From positions 1-40,014 of the IMG/VR virus record IMGVR_UViG_3300045049_000089: 40,014 bases of DNA, one strand, 5' to 3'. A program made the position numbers and the translations under genes. The notes under the pieces are model-generated. The model did no database searches. It saw nothing but the letters and a program-made list of their open reading frames with translations, and was not told where the DNA came from. Below, piece by piece: positions 1 through 5,847 of the stretch. Positions within the stretch are counted from its first letter, which is position 1. The number at the start of each line of letters is the position of its first letter. Source of the DNA: a virus.

Positions 1-94
1 ACGAGAGCGTCGAGGAGCAAATTGAAGAAGAGGTCCATCAGTCCTCCCAAACGAGTTTTTGCGCGATCTCGGCGTCGCTCATAGCCTTCGAGGC
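1..94. repeat. Terminal direct repeat, left copy
   Basis: Bases 1-94 are identical to bases 39921-40014. The repeat falls inside the cII-like gene, far from the terminase genes and with no cos- or pac-like feature, so it reads as the overlap left when a circular or circularly permuted genome is written as a line. The unique length is 39,920 bp. Confidence 0.95.
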
Positions 95-343
95 GATGCG
101 ATGCATGGCCTCGTACATGTGCGGATCGACGCAGACGCGATCGTTAGCGACGACCTTGAGGCCCGCGGCGGCTAATACCTGGCAGGCACGCTCAAGGTCG
201 TCGCTAACGAAGCGCGAGACGGTGGGTGGTGAAACCCCGATTTCAGCGGCGATCGTGTTTTGCCCGACTGCCGAAATTCGCTGCAACGCAATAGACGCAA
301 ACTTGCGTGCCCTTTCAGCGATCGAGGACGAAACTGTGCTCAT
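38..343 (-). CDS. cII: CII-like transcriptional activator
   Basis: A 101-residue protein resembling the lambda CII family (Phage_CII). A helix-turn-helix is visible at about residues 27-50 (GQNTIAAEIGVSPPTVSRFV), preceded by a basic first helix, as in lambda CII. The ATG at 343 overlaps the cro-like stop codon in an ATGA, so the two genes are translationally coupled. Its stop overlaps the start of a 29-residue membrane peptide in a TGATG. A longer in-frame extension upstream only copies the cro reading region and was not used. By family, CII activates establishment transcription of cI and int; that role is inferred here. The 3' end of the gene is repeated at the right end of the window. Confidence 0.82.
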   Translation of the reverse strand: MSTVSSSIAERARKFASIALQRISAVGQNTIAAEIGVSPPTVSRFVSDDLERACQVLAAAGLKVVANDRVCVDPHMYEAMHRIASKAMSDAEIAQKLVWED

Positions 344-558
344 GCGGCGGCCTCGGAAGGTTTGGGCGACGACTCGACCTCTGCGAGCAGTCCCACGAGG
401 CCAGCGACAACACGATACGAGGGACGCGATGTGCCGATCTTCCCGGATGCGATATCCGAGATCGTTGGCTGGCTGCATCCCACCCGGGTGGCAATCGCCT
501 TCTGCGTCATTCCTGACGCAAGGAGGGTCTGCACGATGGCTTTGAGGTTCGGTTCCAT
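340..558 (-). CDS. cro: Cro-like repressor, probably leaderless
   Basis: A 72-residue HTH_3-type DNA-binding protein, with its helix-turn-helix at about residues 15-42 (ASGMTQKAIATRVGCSQPTI). It diverges from the cI-like gene across a 72-bp control region, the position of lambda cro. I chose the ATG at 558. An in-frame GTG at 564 lies against the -10 box of the only good promoter and could not be transcribed from it. With that promoter the transcript would begin at or next to the ATG, and no Shine-Dalgarno sequence precedes it, so a leaderless mRNA is likely. The stop overlaps the cII start. Calling it Cro rather than the main repressor rests on its size and its operon with cII and the replication genes. 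Confidence 0.8.
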   Translation of the reverse strand: MEPNLKAIVQTLLASGMTQKAIATRVGCSQPTISDIASGKIGTSRPSYRVVAGLVGLLAEVESSPKPSEAAA

Positions 559-564
559 GCGCAC

Positions 565-593
565 AATATAGGCGTTTCTATATCGGAGTGCAA
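565..593 (-). promoter_or_regulatory. pR-type early promoter
   Basis: On the minus strand, TTGCAC (593-588), a 17-nt spacer and TATATT (570-565) form a near-consensus sigma-70 promoter reading into cro, cII and the replication genes. One operator covers the -10 and spacer and another touches the -35, as expected for the repressed lytic promoter. Confidence 0.75.
566..583. promoter_or_regulatory. Repressor operator OR-a
   Basis: A perfect inverted repeat, ATATAG-GCGTTT-CTATAT, with 6-bp arms and a 6-bp centre. It overlaps the -10 box of pR. It is the most symmetrical of four sites sharing the ATAG-N6-CTAT core (others at 591, 1737 and 1761). Confidence 0.8.
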
Positions 594-608
594 TAGGAAC
601 ATCTATCG
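591..608. promoter_or_regulatory. Repressor operator OR-b
   Basis: CAATAG-GAACAT-CTATCG shows the ATAG-N6-CTAT core with degenerate outer bases. It starts 25 bp from OR-a, so both sites lie on nearly the same face of the helix, allowing cooperative binding. It touches the -35 of pR and lies just upstream of the -10 proposed for the cI-like gene. Confidence 0.75.
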
Positions 609-615
609 CAACTTG

Positions 616-621
616 TATAAG
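616..621 (+). promoter_or_regulatory. Possible pRM -10 box for the cI-like gene
   Basis: TATAAG lies 9 bp before the ATG at 631. No good -35 lies 16-18 bp upstream, which suits a weak or activator-dependent maintenance promoter. Transcripts would start around 627-629, again almost leaderless. Supported only by position and the -10 match. Confidence 0.4.
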
Positions 622-630
622 AATTCCGAT

Positions 631-1104
631 ATGGAAAAGCTAGATACCCTTGGGGCTCGTTTGAGATGGGCACGGCACAACGCCAAGATGACGCAAGCAG
701 GCGCATCGCGCGCGGTGGGCCTCTCTCAACCGACGCTTTCAGACTTGGAAAACGACAATACGAAGGGCACGACCAGCATCGTGGAGCTGGCAGCGCTGTA
801 TGGGGTCAGTGTCCAATGGCTCAAGAGCGGCCGCGGCTCGGCGCAAGCACAAGCGCCCGGCAGTGTCAATTCAGGGATTACTGACAATAATCCCGTGCTT
901 TCCATCGAATCGGTGCGGCTCGAACGCGCTAAATTGTTGGCGGACGCGCTTCTAGACGTCTCCGAAGAAATGCGAGCATTGATCGAAAAGTTGATCCAGG
1001 CCGACCGTGAGGGCGGCGCGATACGAGAAATGACGATAGCCGGGGCCGGATACGTGCTCCAGGCTGTCCCTGTGACCCAAACACAGAAGAAGGCCAGCAA
1101 ATGA
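631..1104 (+). CDS. cI: CI-like lysogeny repressor without a protease domain
   Basis: A 157-residue protein with an N-terminal HTH_3 domain at about residues 5-67. The helix-turn-helix lies near 20-41 (MTQAGASRAVGLSQPTLSDL), followed by the helical part typical of CI/C2 repressors. The remaining ~90 residues include a charged helix but no sign of the LexA-like S24 peptidase domain of self-cleaving repressors, so the mode of prophage induction is unclear. I chose the ATG at 631 over an in-frame TTG at 613 that would lie inside the presumed promoter. It diverges from the cro-like gene and is the likely binder of the four ATAG-N6-CTAT operators. Its end overlaps the next small gene in an ATGA. 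Confidence 0.8.
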   Translation: MEKLDTLGARLRWARHNAKMTQAGASRAVGLSQPTLSDLENDNTKGTTSIVELAALYGVSVQWLKSGRGSAQAQAPGSVNSGITDNNPVLSIESVRLERAKLLADALLDVSEEMRALIEKLIQADREGGAIREMTIAGAGYVLQAVPVTQTQKKASK

Positions 1105-1238
1105 GCCGCCTCACCCCCGTGCATGGAGACATTTGGAACAGAGGAACCGCGCCCTTATGCGGACCACCCTCTAACCTTTCCATGACCAATCGGGGGCTTC
1201 TGGACCATGATGAATGCAAAGCAGACAAGAACGCTTAA
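1101..1238 (+). CDS. Small hypothetical protein (45 aa) after cI
   Basis: An ATG overlapping the cI-like stop (ATGA) opens a 45-residue frame that ends inside the next gene. No motif is recognised. Evidence is the tight start-stop coupling, a device used repeatedly in this genome, and the lack of another gene between 1105 and 1206. If real, it is expressed with the repressor in lysogens. Confidence 0.4.
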   Translation: MSRLTPVHGDIWNRGTAPLCGPPSNLSMTNRGLLDHDECKADKNA

Positions 1239-1389
1239 GCTCGTGCCGGAGCCGACCGCCTCGGAACAACCGGATCTATGCCAAACCTGCGAAGCGAGGC
1301 GTCAGCTCGAGCACGTAAAGATGCTGCTGCAGGCCGCTCTCATTGCGGCCTCCAAGCCGATTGCACCACCAACCCTGGGGAAACCATGA
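1207..1389 (+). CDS. Small hypothetical protein with a CxxC pair (60 aa)
   Basis: A 60-residue protein, unrecognised. A CxxC pair (CQTC, about residues 25-28) is followed by an amphipathic Ala/Leu-rich helix. It sits between the repressor and a lipoprotein gene, and its stop overlaps the lipoprotein ATG by 4 bp, so it is probably part of a unit expressed from the repressor promoter during lysogeny. Confidence 0.55.
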   Translation: MMNAKQTRTLKLVPEPTASEQPDLCQTCEARRQLEHVKMLLQAALIAASKPIAPPTLGKP

Positions 1390-1676
1390 AATCACTCGTC
1401 GCGGGCGCGCTGGCTATCGCATTGGCCGGCTGCGCCATTTCACACGAAACCTACGCGCCGGACGGGCGCCGCGCATATTCGATCGACTGTCCGGGCGCAG
1501 CCCTCTCCTGGGGCTCTTGCTACGAGAAAGCCGGTAGCCTATGCAAAGGCGCGGGCTACGACGTGCTGGCGGGGGGTTCCGAAGGCGGCGCCGTGATCGG
1601 AGGCGGCCCGTCCGGCTTCTTCGGTGGCACAACCATGCACCGGAACATGCTCATTGCCTGCCGATCGAGTGGCTAG
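1386..1676 (+). CDS. Predicted lipoprotein in the rex position
   Basis: A 96-residue protein with a classic lipoprotein signal: Met-Lys, a hydrophobic core, then the lipobox LAGC with the acylated Cys near residue 17. The mature part has four further Cys residues and Gly-rich stretches and is probably a small globular outer-membrane or periplasmic lipoprotein. The start is the ATG that overlaps the previous stop (ATGA); upstream in-frame codons are shadow sequence. It is the last gene of the repressor transcript, just before a terminator and pL, exactly where lambda carries rexB. A role in lysogenic conversion or superinfection exclusion is inferred from the location only. Confidence 0.75.
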   Translation: MKSLVAGALAIALAGCAISHETYAPDGRRAYSIDCPGAALSWGSCYEKAGSLCKGAGYDVLAGGSEGGAVIGGGPSGFFGGTTMHRNMLIACRSSG

Positions 1677-1703
1677 CAGTTCACCACTCCACCACTCAAC
1701 GCG

Positions 1704-1728
1704 ATCCCGCTCCGGCGGGATTTTTTTT
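1704..1728 (+). terminator. Intrinsic terminator ending the cI-lipoprotein operon
   Basis: A perfect 7-bp stem (ATCCCGC / GCGGGAT, 1704-1710 with 1715-1721) closes a 4-nt loop and runs into eight T residues (1721-1728). It separates the immunity transcript from pL, like lambda tIMM. Confidence 0.9.
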
Positions 1729-1736
1729 GCGCTCGG

Positions 1737-1754
1737 ATATAGATTTCCCTATTG
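1737..1754. promoter_or_regulatory. Repressor operator OL-a
   Basis: ATATAG-ATTTCC-CTATTG carries the ATAG-N6-CTAT core of the pR operators. It overlaps the -35 box of pL. Confidence 0.75.
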
Positions 1755-1779
1755 ACACCGATATAGGACGATCTATACT
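1752..1779 (+). promoter_or_regulatory. pL-type early promoter
   Basis: TTGACA (1752-1757), a 16-nt spacer and TATACT (1774-1779) form a strong sigma-70 promoter reading into the plus-strand early operon. Both promoter boxes are overlapped by operators, mirroring pR. Confidence 0.85.
1761..1778. promoter_or_regulatory. Repressor operator OL-b
   Basis: ATATAG-GACGAT-CTATAC covers the pL spacer and -10. It starts 24 bp from OL-a, close to the 25-bp offset of the pR pair. Confidence 0.8.
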
Positions 1780-1816
1780 TGTCTCCATCAGCGCACCGAG
1801 CGCTACGGAGAACGAC

Positions 1817-2107
1817 ATGACCCTCACCGCAACGATTTCCGCCGTCGAGCACTACACGTCGCTGGCGCAGCAGGCAGCGGATCAGCGCGAAGCATGGCTT
1901 GAGGCAGCGCGCGAAGAAGGCGCAAACACCGCCGTGCGCGAACTGATCGAGAGCGCCCGGCTCGCTCAAACGGTCTGTGGTGAAGGAGGCGATGCGCGGC
2001 TCTTCATCGCGACGTTCTGCGGTGCGATCCAGTGCGCTTTCCCCGATCTCGCGAAGGAACTCGCGGAAGCCGCTGGCATGCCTCACCTGTACGCCGAGGG
2101 GAACTGA
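1817..2107 (+). CDS. Early hypothetical protein, first gene of the pL operon (96 aa)
   Basis: A 96-residue, largely helical, acidic Ala/Glu-rich protein. It is the first gene after pL and starts at an ATG with GGAG a few bases upstream; a longer in-frame frame runs back through the terminator and was rejected. It holds the place of lambda N but lacks the Arg-rich RNA-binding N terminus of N proteins, so I do not call it an antiterminator. Function unknown. Confidence 0.65.
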   Translation: MTLTATISAVEHYTSLAQQAADQREAWLEAAREEGANTAVRELIESARLAQTVCGEGGDARLFIATFCGAIQCAFPDLAKELAEAAGMPHLYAEGN

Positions 2108-2108
2108 A

Positions 2109-2237
2109 ATGTGGACGCATACCTATATCGATCTGCGCTACGGAATCCTGCATTCGCTCGACTACGTGTGCGCGGGCGGCCATCGGATTCACGAGCGGTT
2201 CGAGACCATTCACTACGACCAAATCTGCTGGTGCTGA
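2109..2237 (+). CDS. Small early protein (42 aa)
   Basis: ATG at 2109, one base after the previous stop; 42 residues, rich in aromatic residues and His, ending in a Cys-Trp-Cys motif with a further Cys in mid-sequence. A small metal-binding or folded peptide is possible. No family recognised. Placement directly between coupled early genes supports it. Confidence 0.5.
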   Translation: MWTHTYIDLRYGILHSLDYVCAGGHRIHERFETIHYDQICWC

Positions 2238-2239
2238 GT

Positions 2240-2300
2240 GGTGACGCCTTCCGTTGCGGACACGCGGCGGTGAACAGACTCGGCCGAGTAAGGCGTCACC
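2240..2300. other. Structured inverted repeat in the early leader
   Basis: An 11-bp perfect inverted repeat, GGTGACGCCTT (2240-2250) and AAGGCGTCACC (2290-2300), encloses 39 nt. The 12-bp perfect palindrome ACTCGGCCGAGT (2278-2289) abuts the second arm. The element fills the gap between two early genes and has no T-run, so it is not a standard terminator. A transcribed RNA structure or a protein-binding site are both possible. Confidence 0.65.
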
Positions 2301-2337
2301 CCTGAGTATCACCCCACCGCACGCATTGGAGACTGAC

Positions 2338-2622
2338 ATGAAACTCACGCAACTCACGATCAAGCGCCGCGAAAGCTACGAGCAAGACGGCGGCCAGCTA
2401 AAGGCAGACGCGATTTTCGAGGGGCCAGGCGGAAAGGTTCAGATCGAGCTAGCGCCGGGATTCATCGTGCGCGTTCTCGCGCTGATCGAAGAAGACGCGG
2501 CCGAGCGAGCCAAGCGGCTCGCGGCAAGCGTTCAGACGGCGATGGTCGATGCGATCGACACGGCGCGCCTAATCGAGACGGACAAGCCGCTCGCCATTGA
2601 GTCGTCTGAAATCCCGTTCTGA
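2338..2622 (+). CDS. Early hypothetical protein (94 aa)
   Basis: A 94-residue protein. The N-terminal half looks beta-rich and the C-terminal half is a charged amphipathic helix. The start is the ATG at 2338 with GGAG in good position; upstream in-frame codons cross the inverted repeat. Not recognised; part of the pL operon. Confidence 0.6.
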   Translation: MKLTQLTIKRRESYEQDGGQLKADAIFEGPGGKVQIELAPGFIVRVLALIEEDAAERAKRLAASVQTAMVDAIDTARLIETDKPLAIESSEIPF

Positions 2623-2630
2623 GGCAGGCA

Positions 2631-2732
2631 ATGAGCCCGCTCGTCCTCGCCCTGCTCGCTTGGTTCCTCCTGCTCGCGCTGTTCGTCGGCTTCATGGCCG
2701 GCGCGGGCCACACGAGAAGCCGCGATGAATGA
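2631..2732 (+). CDS. Single-pass membrane peptide (33 aa)
   Basis: ATG at 2631 with AGGCAG upstream. The 33 residues consist of a Leu/Val/Phe membrane segment (about residues 3-25) and a short charged tail. It overlaps the next start by 8 bp. It opens a run of tiny, tightly packed genes of which at least four encode membrane peptides. Function unknown. Confidence 0.5.
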   Translation: MSPLVLALLAWFLLLALFVGFMAGAGHTRSRDE

Positions 2733-2871
2733 CCTTACGCCCGAAGACATGCGCTCGATAGACGTAGCGCACGCAGTACTAAAAGCGCTCACGTTCGGCC
2801 CTTTCGCGGCGCTCGTGCTCGCCACTTTCATCGATAACGGCCGCTTCGTTGCGGCGCTGATTGGAGGTTGA
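2725..2871 (+). CDS. Small membrane protein (48 aa)
   Basis: A 48-residue protein with a charged N terminus and one hydrophobic segment (about residues 22-36). It overlaps the preceding membrane peptide, and its 3' end contains the GGAGG that serves the next gene. Not recognised. Confidence 0.5.
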   Translation: MNDLTPEDMRSIDVAHAVLKALTFGPFAALVLATFIDNGRFVAALIGG

Positions 2872-2872
2872 C

Positions 2873-3145
2873 ATGGCCCCCGAACTCGAAGCCTGCGGCT
2901 GGTACGTGCGCACGAAGCGAACGGCCGAAGACAGTGCCCGTTGGCTTGTCGCGGATTGCTCGGCTCATCGGCACGGCTCCGACTATGCCCGCCAGTTCGC
3001 CGCAACCGGCGACATGCTCACCGCCCTAGAAACGATCCTCGCCGGCGGCCGGCTGACGAGCGCTGAGCAAGCGATGTGCGCGGCTGCGATCGCGAAGGCG
3101 ACGGGCCGCGACGTGGCGGACGTGGTTAGGGGGAGCGCGTCATGA
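2873..3145 (+). CDS. Early hypothetical protein (90 aa)
   Basis: Start is the ATG at 2873, with a strong GGAGG at 2863-2867; an in-frame TTG at 2861 lies before that ribosome-binding site and was rejected. The 90 residues are soluble and mostly helical, and contain CSAHRHG near residues 29-35. The end overlaps the next start in an ATGA. No family recognised. Confidence 0.6.
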   Translation: MAPELEACGWYVRTKRTAEDSARWLVADCSAHRHGSDYARQFAATGDMLTALETILAGGRLTSAEQAMCAAAIAKATGRDVADVVRGSAS

Positions 3146-3243
3146 AATCCATCGGCGACATCGTCGCGTACTGCGCTGCACTCGCTGGCATCGTGTGGTT
3201 CGTTTTCTTCGTGGTCGATAACGTGGCGAGGGCTTGGTCGTGA
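3142..3243 (+). CDS. Single-pass membrane peptide (33 aa)
   Basis: ATG at 3142 overlaps the preceding stop. The 33 residues include a membrane segment (about residues 7-25) rich in Val, Ile and Phe. Its TGA overlaps a GTG start for the next gene (GTGA). Support comes from start-stop coupling on both sides. Confidence 0.55.
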   Translation: MKSIGDIVAYCAALAGIVWFVFFVVDNVARAWS

Positions 3244-3485
3244 AAACGGAATATTGCGACGCACATTCGCGCGCGGTCTTCATGGCCTTCAAGAAAGCGC
3301 TTGAGCCTCTGATGGAGCAAATAGCGCCTGACTGGATTCTGCATCACATTGAAATGCGTCGTCATTCAGATTTCAGTTTGGACGATCAAAAGGTAACGAT
3401 AATTCTTGTCATCAAGCCAATCGGGAGCGCGAATTTTGTTGACCCGGACGCCGATCTTCGAACCGGACCACGGAGGATCAAGTGA
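3240..3485 (+). CDS. Early hypothetical protein (81 aa)
   Basis: GTG start at 3240 inside the preceding stop (GTGA); an upstream TTG at 3234 is less likely. The 81 residues are predicted alpha/beta and soluble. It overlaps the next gene through another GTGA. Base composition here is less GC-rich than in flanking genes, which may mark a separate origin. Not recognised. Confidence 0.6.
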   Translation: MKTEYCDAHSRAVFMAFKKALEPLMEQIAPDWILHHIEMRRHSDFSLDDQKVTIILVIKPIGSANFVDPDADLRTGPRRIK

Positions 3486-3667
3486 GCCTCTTTGAAAGAG
3501 CCGTAGAGGAAATCGTAGGAACCATTAAGGGCATCGTGAAACTGTTGCTGCTCATGTTCGCCATCATCCTCGCCATCGGCACAGCGGCGCTTGTCATCGC
3601 AGCTATCGATCCGCTCAAGGGTGTGCCGCACACATCGTCAGTGATTTCGTTTAGGAGTTGGACGTGA
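3482..3667 (+). CDS. Small membrane protein (61 aa)
   Basis: GTG start at 3482 within a GTGA overlap. An amphipathic N terminus (residues 1-18) precedes a long hydrophobic segment (about 19-42) and a short polar tail. One transmembrane helix. The end overlaps a further GTG start. Function unknown. Confidence 0.6.
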   Translation: MSLFERAVEEIVGTIKGIVKLLLLMFAIILAIGTAALVIAAIDPLKGVPHTSSVISFRSWT

Positions 3668-3879
3668 GTGAAGACGACGGGCCCGGATGGGAGATGCAGG
3701 ACGCCGCCGAGGCAATGGAATGGTTCGAACAAAGGAGAAACAACCGTGGCACTGAAAATCACCCGCGCAACAGACCCGCTGCCGGTATCGCAACTGACGA
3801 TCGTTCTCTACGCCCTACCCGGCCTCGGAAAAACGAGTACGGCGTTCACAGCCGAATCCCCGATCCTCTTGGACTTTGA
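3664..3879 (+). CDS. Hypothetical protein overlapping the Sak4-like gene (71 aa)
   Basis: A GTG at 3664, overlapping the previous stop, opens a 71-residue frame. The first ~28 residues are acidic and natural-looking; the rest is read out of frame over the start of the Sak4-like gene and has a shadow-like composition. It may exist mainly to bring ribosomes to the strong AAAGGAGAAA site of the next gene. Confidence 0.35.
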   Translation: MSEDDGPGWEMQDAAEAMEWFEQRRNNRGTENHPRNRPAAGIATDDRSLRPTRPRKNEYGVHSRIPDPLGL

Positions 3880-4642
3880 CCATGGCGCATACCGCTCGCA
3901 ATTCCGCAAGGACACCGTGCAGATCAACAAATGGTCGGACGTGGAATCGATCGAGGCTGCCGACCTTGAGCCGTTCAAGACGGTCGTTATCGACACGGCA
4001 GGCCGCGCGCTCGATATCCTCGGCGCCGACATTATCCGAAAGAATCCCAAGATGAAGGGGTTCGGCGGCGCGCTCTCGCTGCAAGGCTACGGCGCGCTCA
4101 AATCGGCGTTTATCTCGTGGCTCTCGCTGCTGCATTCGTTCGGCAAAGACGTGATCTTGATCGCGCACGCCGACGAGCAACGCAGCGGCGACGACATCGT
4201 AGAGCGCTTGGACGTGCAAGGCGGATCGAAGAACGAGATTTACAAGGTAGCCGACGCGATGGGCCGCATCCGCACACAAGACGGCGTAACGATCCTCGAC
4301 TTCTCGCCGCGGGAAAACGGCTTCGGCAAGAACCCGGCACAGTTGCCAGTGATCCAGATTCCCGACTTCCGCAAGGAGCCGACGTTCTTCTCGGGCGTGA
4401 TCGCGCAGATCAAGGAAGCGCTCAACGCTCAATCCGAGGCAGGAATGAAGGCCCAGGCCGAGATTGACGAGGCGCGCGCGTGGTTCTCGTCGCTCGATAC
4501 GGCCGAGGAATTCACCGAGGTTATCGACCAGATCAAGGAGCGCGCGCCGACGATCAAGGCGCTGCTCATGGCCGAGGGCAAGAAGAAGGGTTTCGACTTC
4601 GACAAGAAGGCCGTCAAGTTCAAGGCGAAGGAGGCAGCGTGA
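3746..4642 (+). CDS. Sak4-like single-strand annealing ATPase (AAA_24)
   Basis: A 298-residue RecA-fold ATPase of the phage nucleotide-binding (AAA_24) type. The Walker A motif is ALPGLGKTS at about residues 24-32; a Walker B-like strand (FKTVVIDTAGRA) lies near residues 76-87, and a third strand (KDVILIAHADE) precedes the C-terminal helical part. I chose the GTG at 3746 for its AAAGGAG ribosome-binding site at 3731-3740. It directly precedes a RecB-like nuclease and NinB, the context in which Sak4 recombinases occur. Family role: annealing or strand exchange of ssDNA in phage recombination, often helped by an SSB; I see no SSB gene in this window. Confidence 0.8.
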   Translation: MALKITRATDPLPVSQLTIVLYALPGLGKTSTAFTAESPILLDFDHGAYRSQFRKDTVQINKWSDVESIEAADLEPFKTVVIDTAGRALDILGADIIRKNPKMKGFGGALSLQGYGALKSAFISWLSLLHSFGKDVILIAHADEQRSGDDIVERLDVQGGSKNEIYKVADAMGRIRTQDGVTILDFSPRENGFGKNPAQLPVIQIPDFRKEPTFFSGVIAQIKEALNAQSEAGMKAQAEIDEARAWFSSLDTAEEFTEVIDQIKERAPTIKALLMAEGKKKGFDFDKKAVKFKAKEAA

Positions 4643-5241
4643 GAATCAGCGCCACGCAGATAGATGCATATGTGCGGTGGCTCGGCAACGAAGAAGTGCC
4701 GCTTGAGGAATTTCGCGACTACCTGCTCAAGAAGACGCCGCCTACGCCCGCGATGCAGGCCGGTACGGCCTTCCACAAGGTCTTGGAGAACTCGACCTAC
4801 GGCGAGATTGAGCACGCCGAGCAGGACGGCTTCACGTTCGATCTGAGTGGCCTTGAATGCACGCTCGACCTACCGGAGATTCGCGAACTCAAGCTCGAAT
4901 GCTTGACGGTGTATGCCGGGTTTCCGGTAACGGTCGTCGGCGTAGTGGATGCGCAGCGCGCGAATGGCGTCTATGACCACAAGCTCACATCGCGCTTTGA
5001 TGCCGAGCGGTACGCGGACAGCTACCAATGGCGCTGCTACCTGCATTGGTTCGGCTACGACTGGATGCGCTACAACGTATTCGAGGCGCATCAGCCGGCC
5101 GACACCCCGAATCTGTACGAGGTGCGCAACTTCCATCCGCTGCGCTTCACACGGTATCCAGAAATAGGCGATGACGTTGACCGAATCTCGCGCGAGTTCG
5201 TTCTGTTTGTACGAGAGCACGTGCCGGAGTTGGCGCAATGA
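4639..5241 (+). CDS. RecB-like PD-(D/E)XK nuclease
   Basis: A 200-residue protein with a GTG start overlapping the Sak4-like stop (GTGA). The nuclease core is visible as GVVDAQ (metal-binding Asp), then YDHKLT (the D/E-x-K part) and a Gln-x4-Tyr helix (QWRCYLHW), as in RecB/Cas4-type exonucleases. Residues 1-60 form the usual leading helices (ISATQIDAYVRWL, AMQAGTAFHKVLE). Likely the exonuclease partner that produces the ssDNA used by the Sak4-like protein. Overlaps ninB by 4 bp. Confidence 0.8.
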   Translation: MRISATQIDAYVRWLGNEEVPLEEFRDYLLKKTPPTPAMQAGTAFHKVLENSTYGEIEHAEQDGFTFDLSGLECTLDLPEIRELKLECLTVYAGFPVTVVGVVDAQRANGVYDHKLTSRFDAERYADSYQWRCYLHWFGYDWMRYNVFEAHQPADTPNLYEVRNFHPLRFTRYPEIGDDVDRISREFVLFVREHVPELAQ

Positions 5242-5630
5242 AATCGTTCGTCCTGCGAGGCCCAGAGCAATCACGCGCCCTGCTCGACTACCTAAAGGCC
5301 CATGCTGGCCCGCAGGCGAGCGCAGGATGGCCGCTCTTGGTCACGGTGGACGAATACCGCGCCAAGCGCACAAGCGAGCAGAACAGGCTCTTTCACGCGC
5401 TGCTGAACACGATCGCCGAGAACGCGACGGTGGGCGGAAAGTACTTCGATGCCGATACGTGGAAAGAGCACATCCGCCGCAAGTTCATCGGAACGGAAGA
5501 GATCAACCTGCCTGACGGCTCGCGGCTCGAACGCGGCATCAGCACCGCGTCGCTCACCGTGCCGGAATTCACGCTGTTGATTGAGCGCGTCCAGGCGTGG
5601 GCGCAAACCGAACTGAACGTCGAATTTTGA
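5238..5630 (+). CDS. ninB: NinB recombination protein
   Basis: A 130-residue protein of the NinB (lambda Orf) family. Family-like stretches are KRTSEQNRLFHALLNTIAE and the conserved DADTWKEHIRRKFIG. By family, NinB acts as a RecFOR-like recombination mediator that binds ssDNA and SSB. It closes a three-gene recombination cassette with 4-bp overlaps throughout. Confidence 0.85.
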   Translation: MKSFVLRGPEQSRALLDYLKAHAGPQASAGWPLLVTVDEYRAKRTSEQNRLFHALLNTIAENATVGGKYFDADTWKEHIRRKFIGTEEINLPDGSRLERGISTASLTVPEFTLLIERVQAWAQTELNVEF

Positions 5631-5636
5631 GTAACC

Positions 5637-5825
5637 ATGACTTCGAACTGCCAAATACGAGAAGCCCTAGCCCGCATCGCGCCGCACCTCGAAACGCTGC
5701 CAGCCATCGACCGCGAACAGTTGCGCCCAGCCGTACGCGCTTACGAGCACGACGTAGAAGCGATCCCGTTGCCCGAGCGCGTCGTCGCGATCATCCGCAA
5801 GGTTGACGCGCAGTTGCCGAAGTAA
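5637..5825 (+). CDS. Small hypothetical protein (62 aa)
   Basis: ATG at 5637, 7 bp after ninB. 62 residues, helical, soluble, with a Pro-rich middle. No recognised family. Spacing and operon position support it. Confidence 0.6.
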   Translation: MTSNCQIREALARIAPHLETLPAIDREQLRPAVRAYEHDVEAIPLPERVVAIIRKVDAQLPK

Positions 5826-5847
5826 GTCATTCACCCTAGGAGCCCGA

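Noticed and set aside
1-94. Natural direct terminal repeats for packaging
   Set aside because: The repeat is short, inside a gene and far from the terminase genes; the map is better explained as circular.
302-315. TTGC-N6-TTTC, close to the lambda CII direct repeat, on the plus strand
   Set aside because: It lies inside the cII gene with no matching -10 at the right distance, and the recognition sequence of this CII is unknown.
1817-2107. Lambda N-like antiterminator as first pL gene
   Set aside because: The protein is acidic and lacks an Arg-rich RNA-binding helix at its N terminus.
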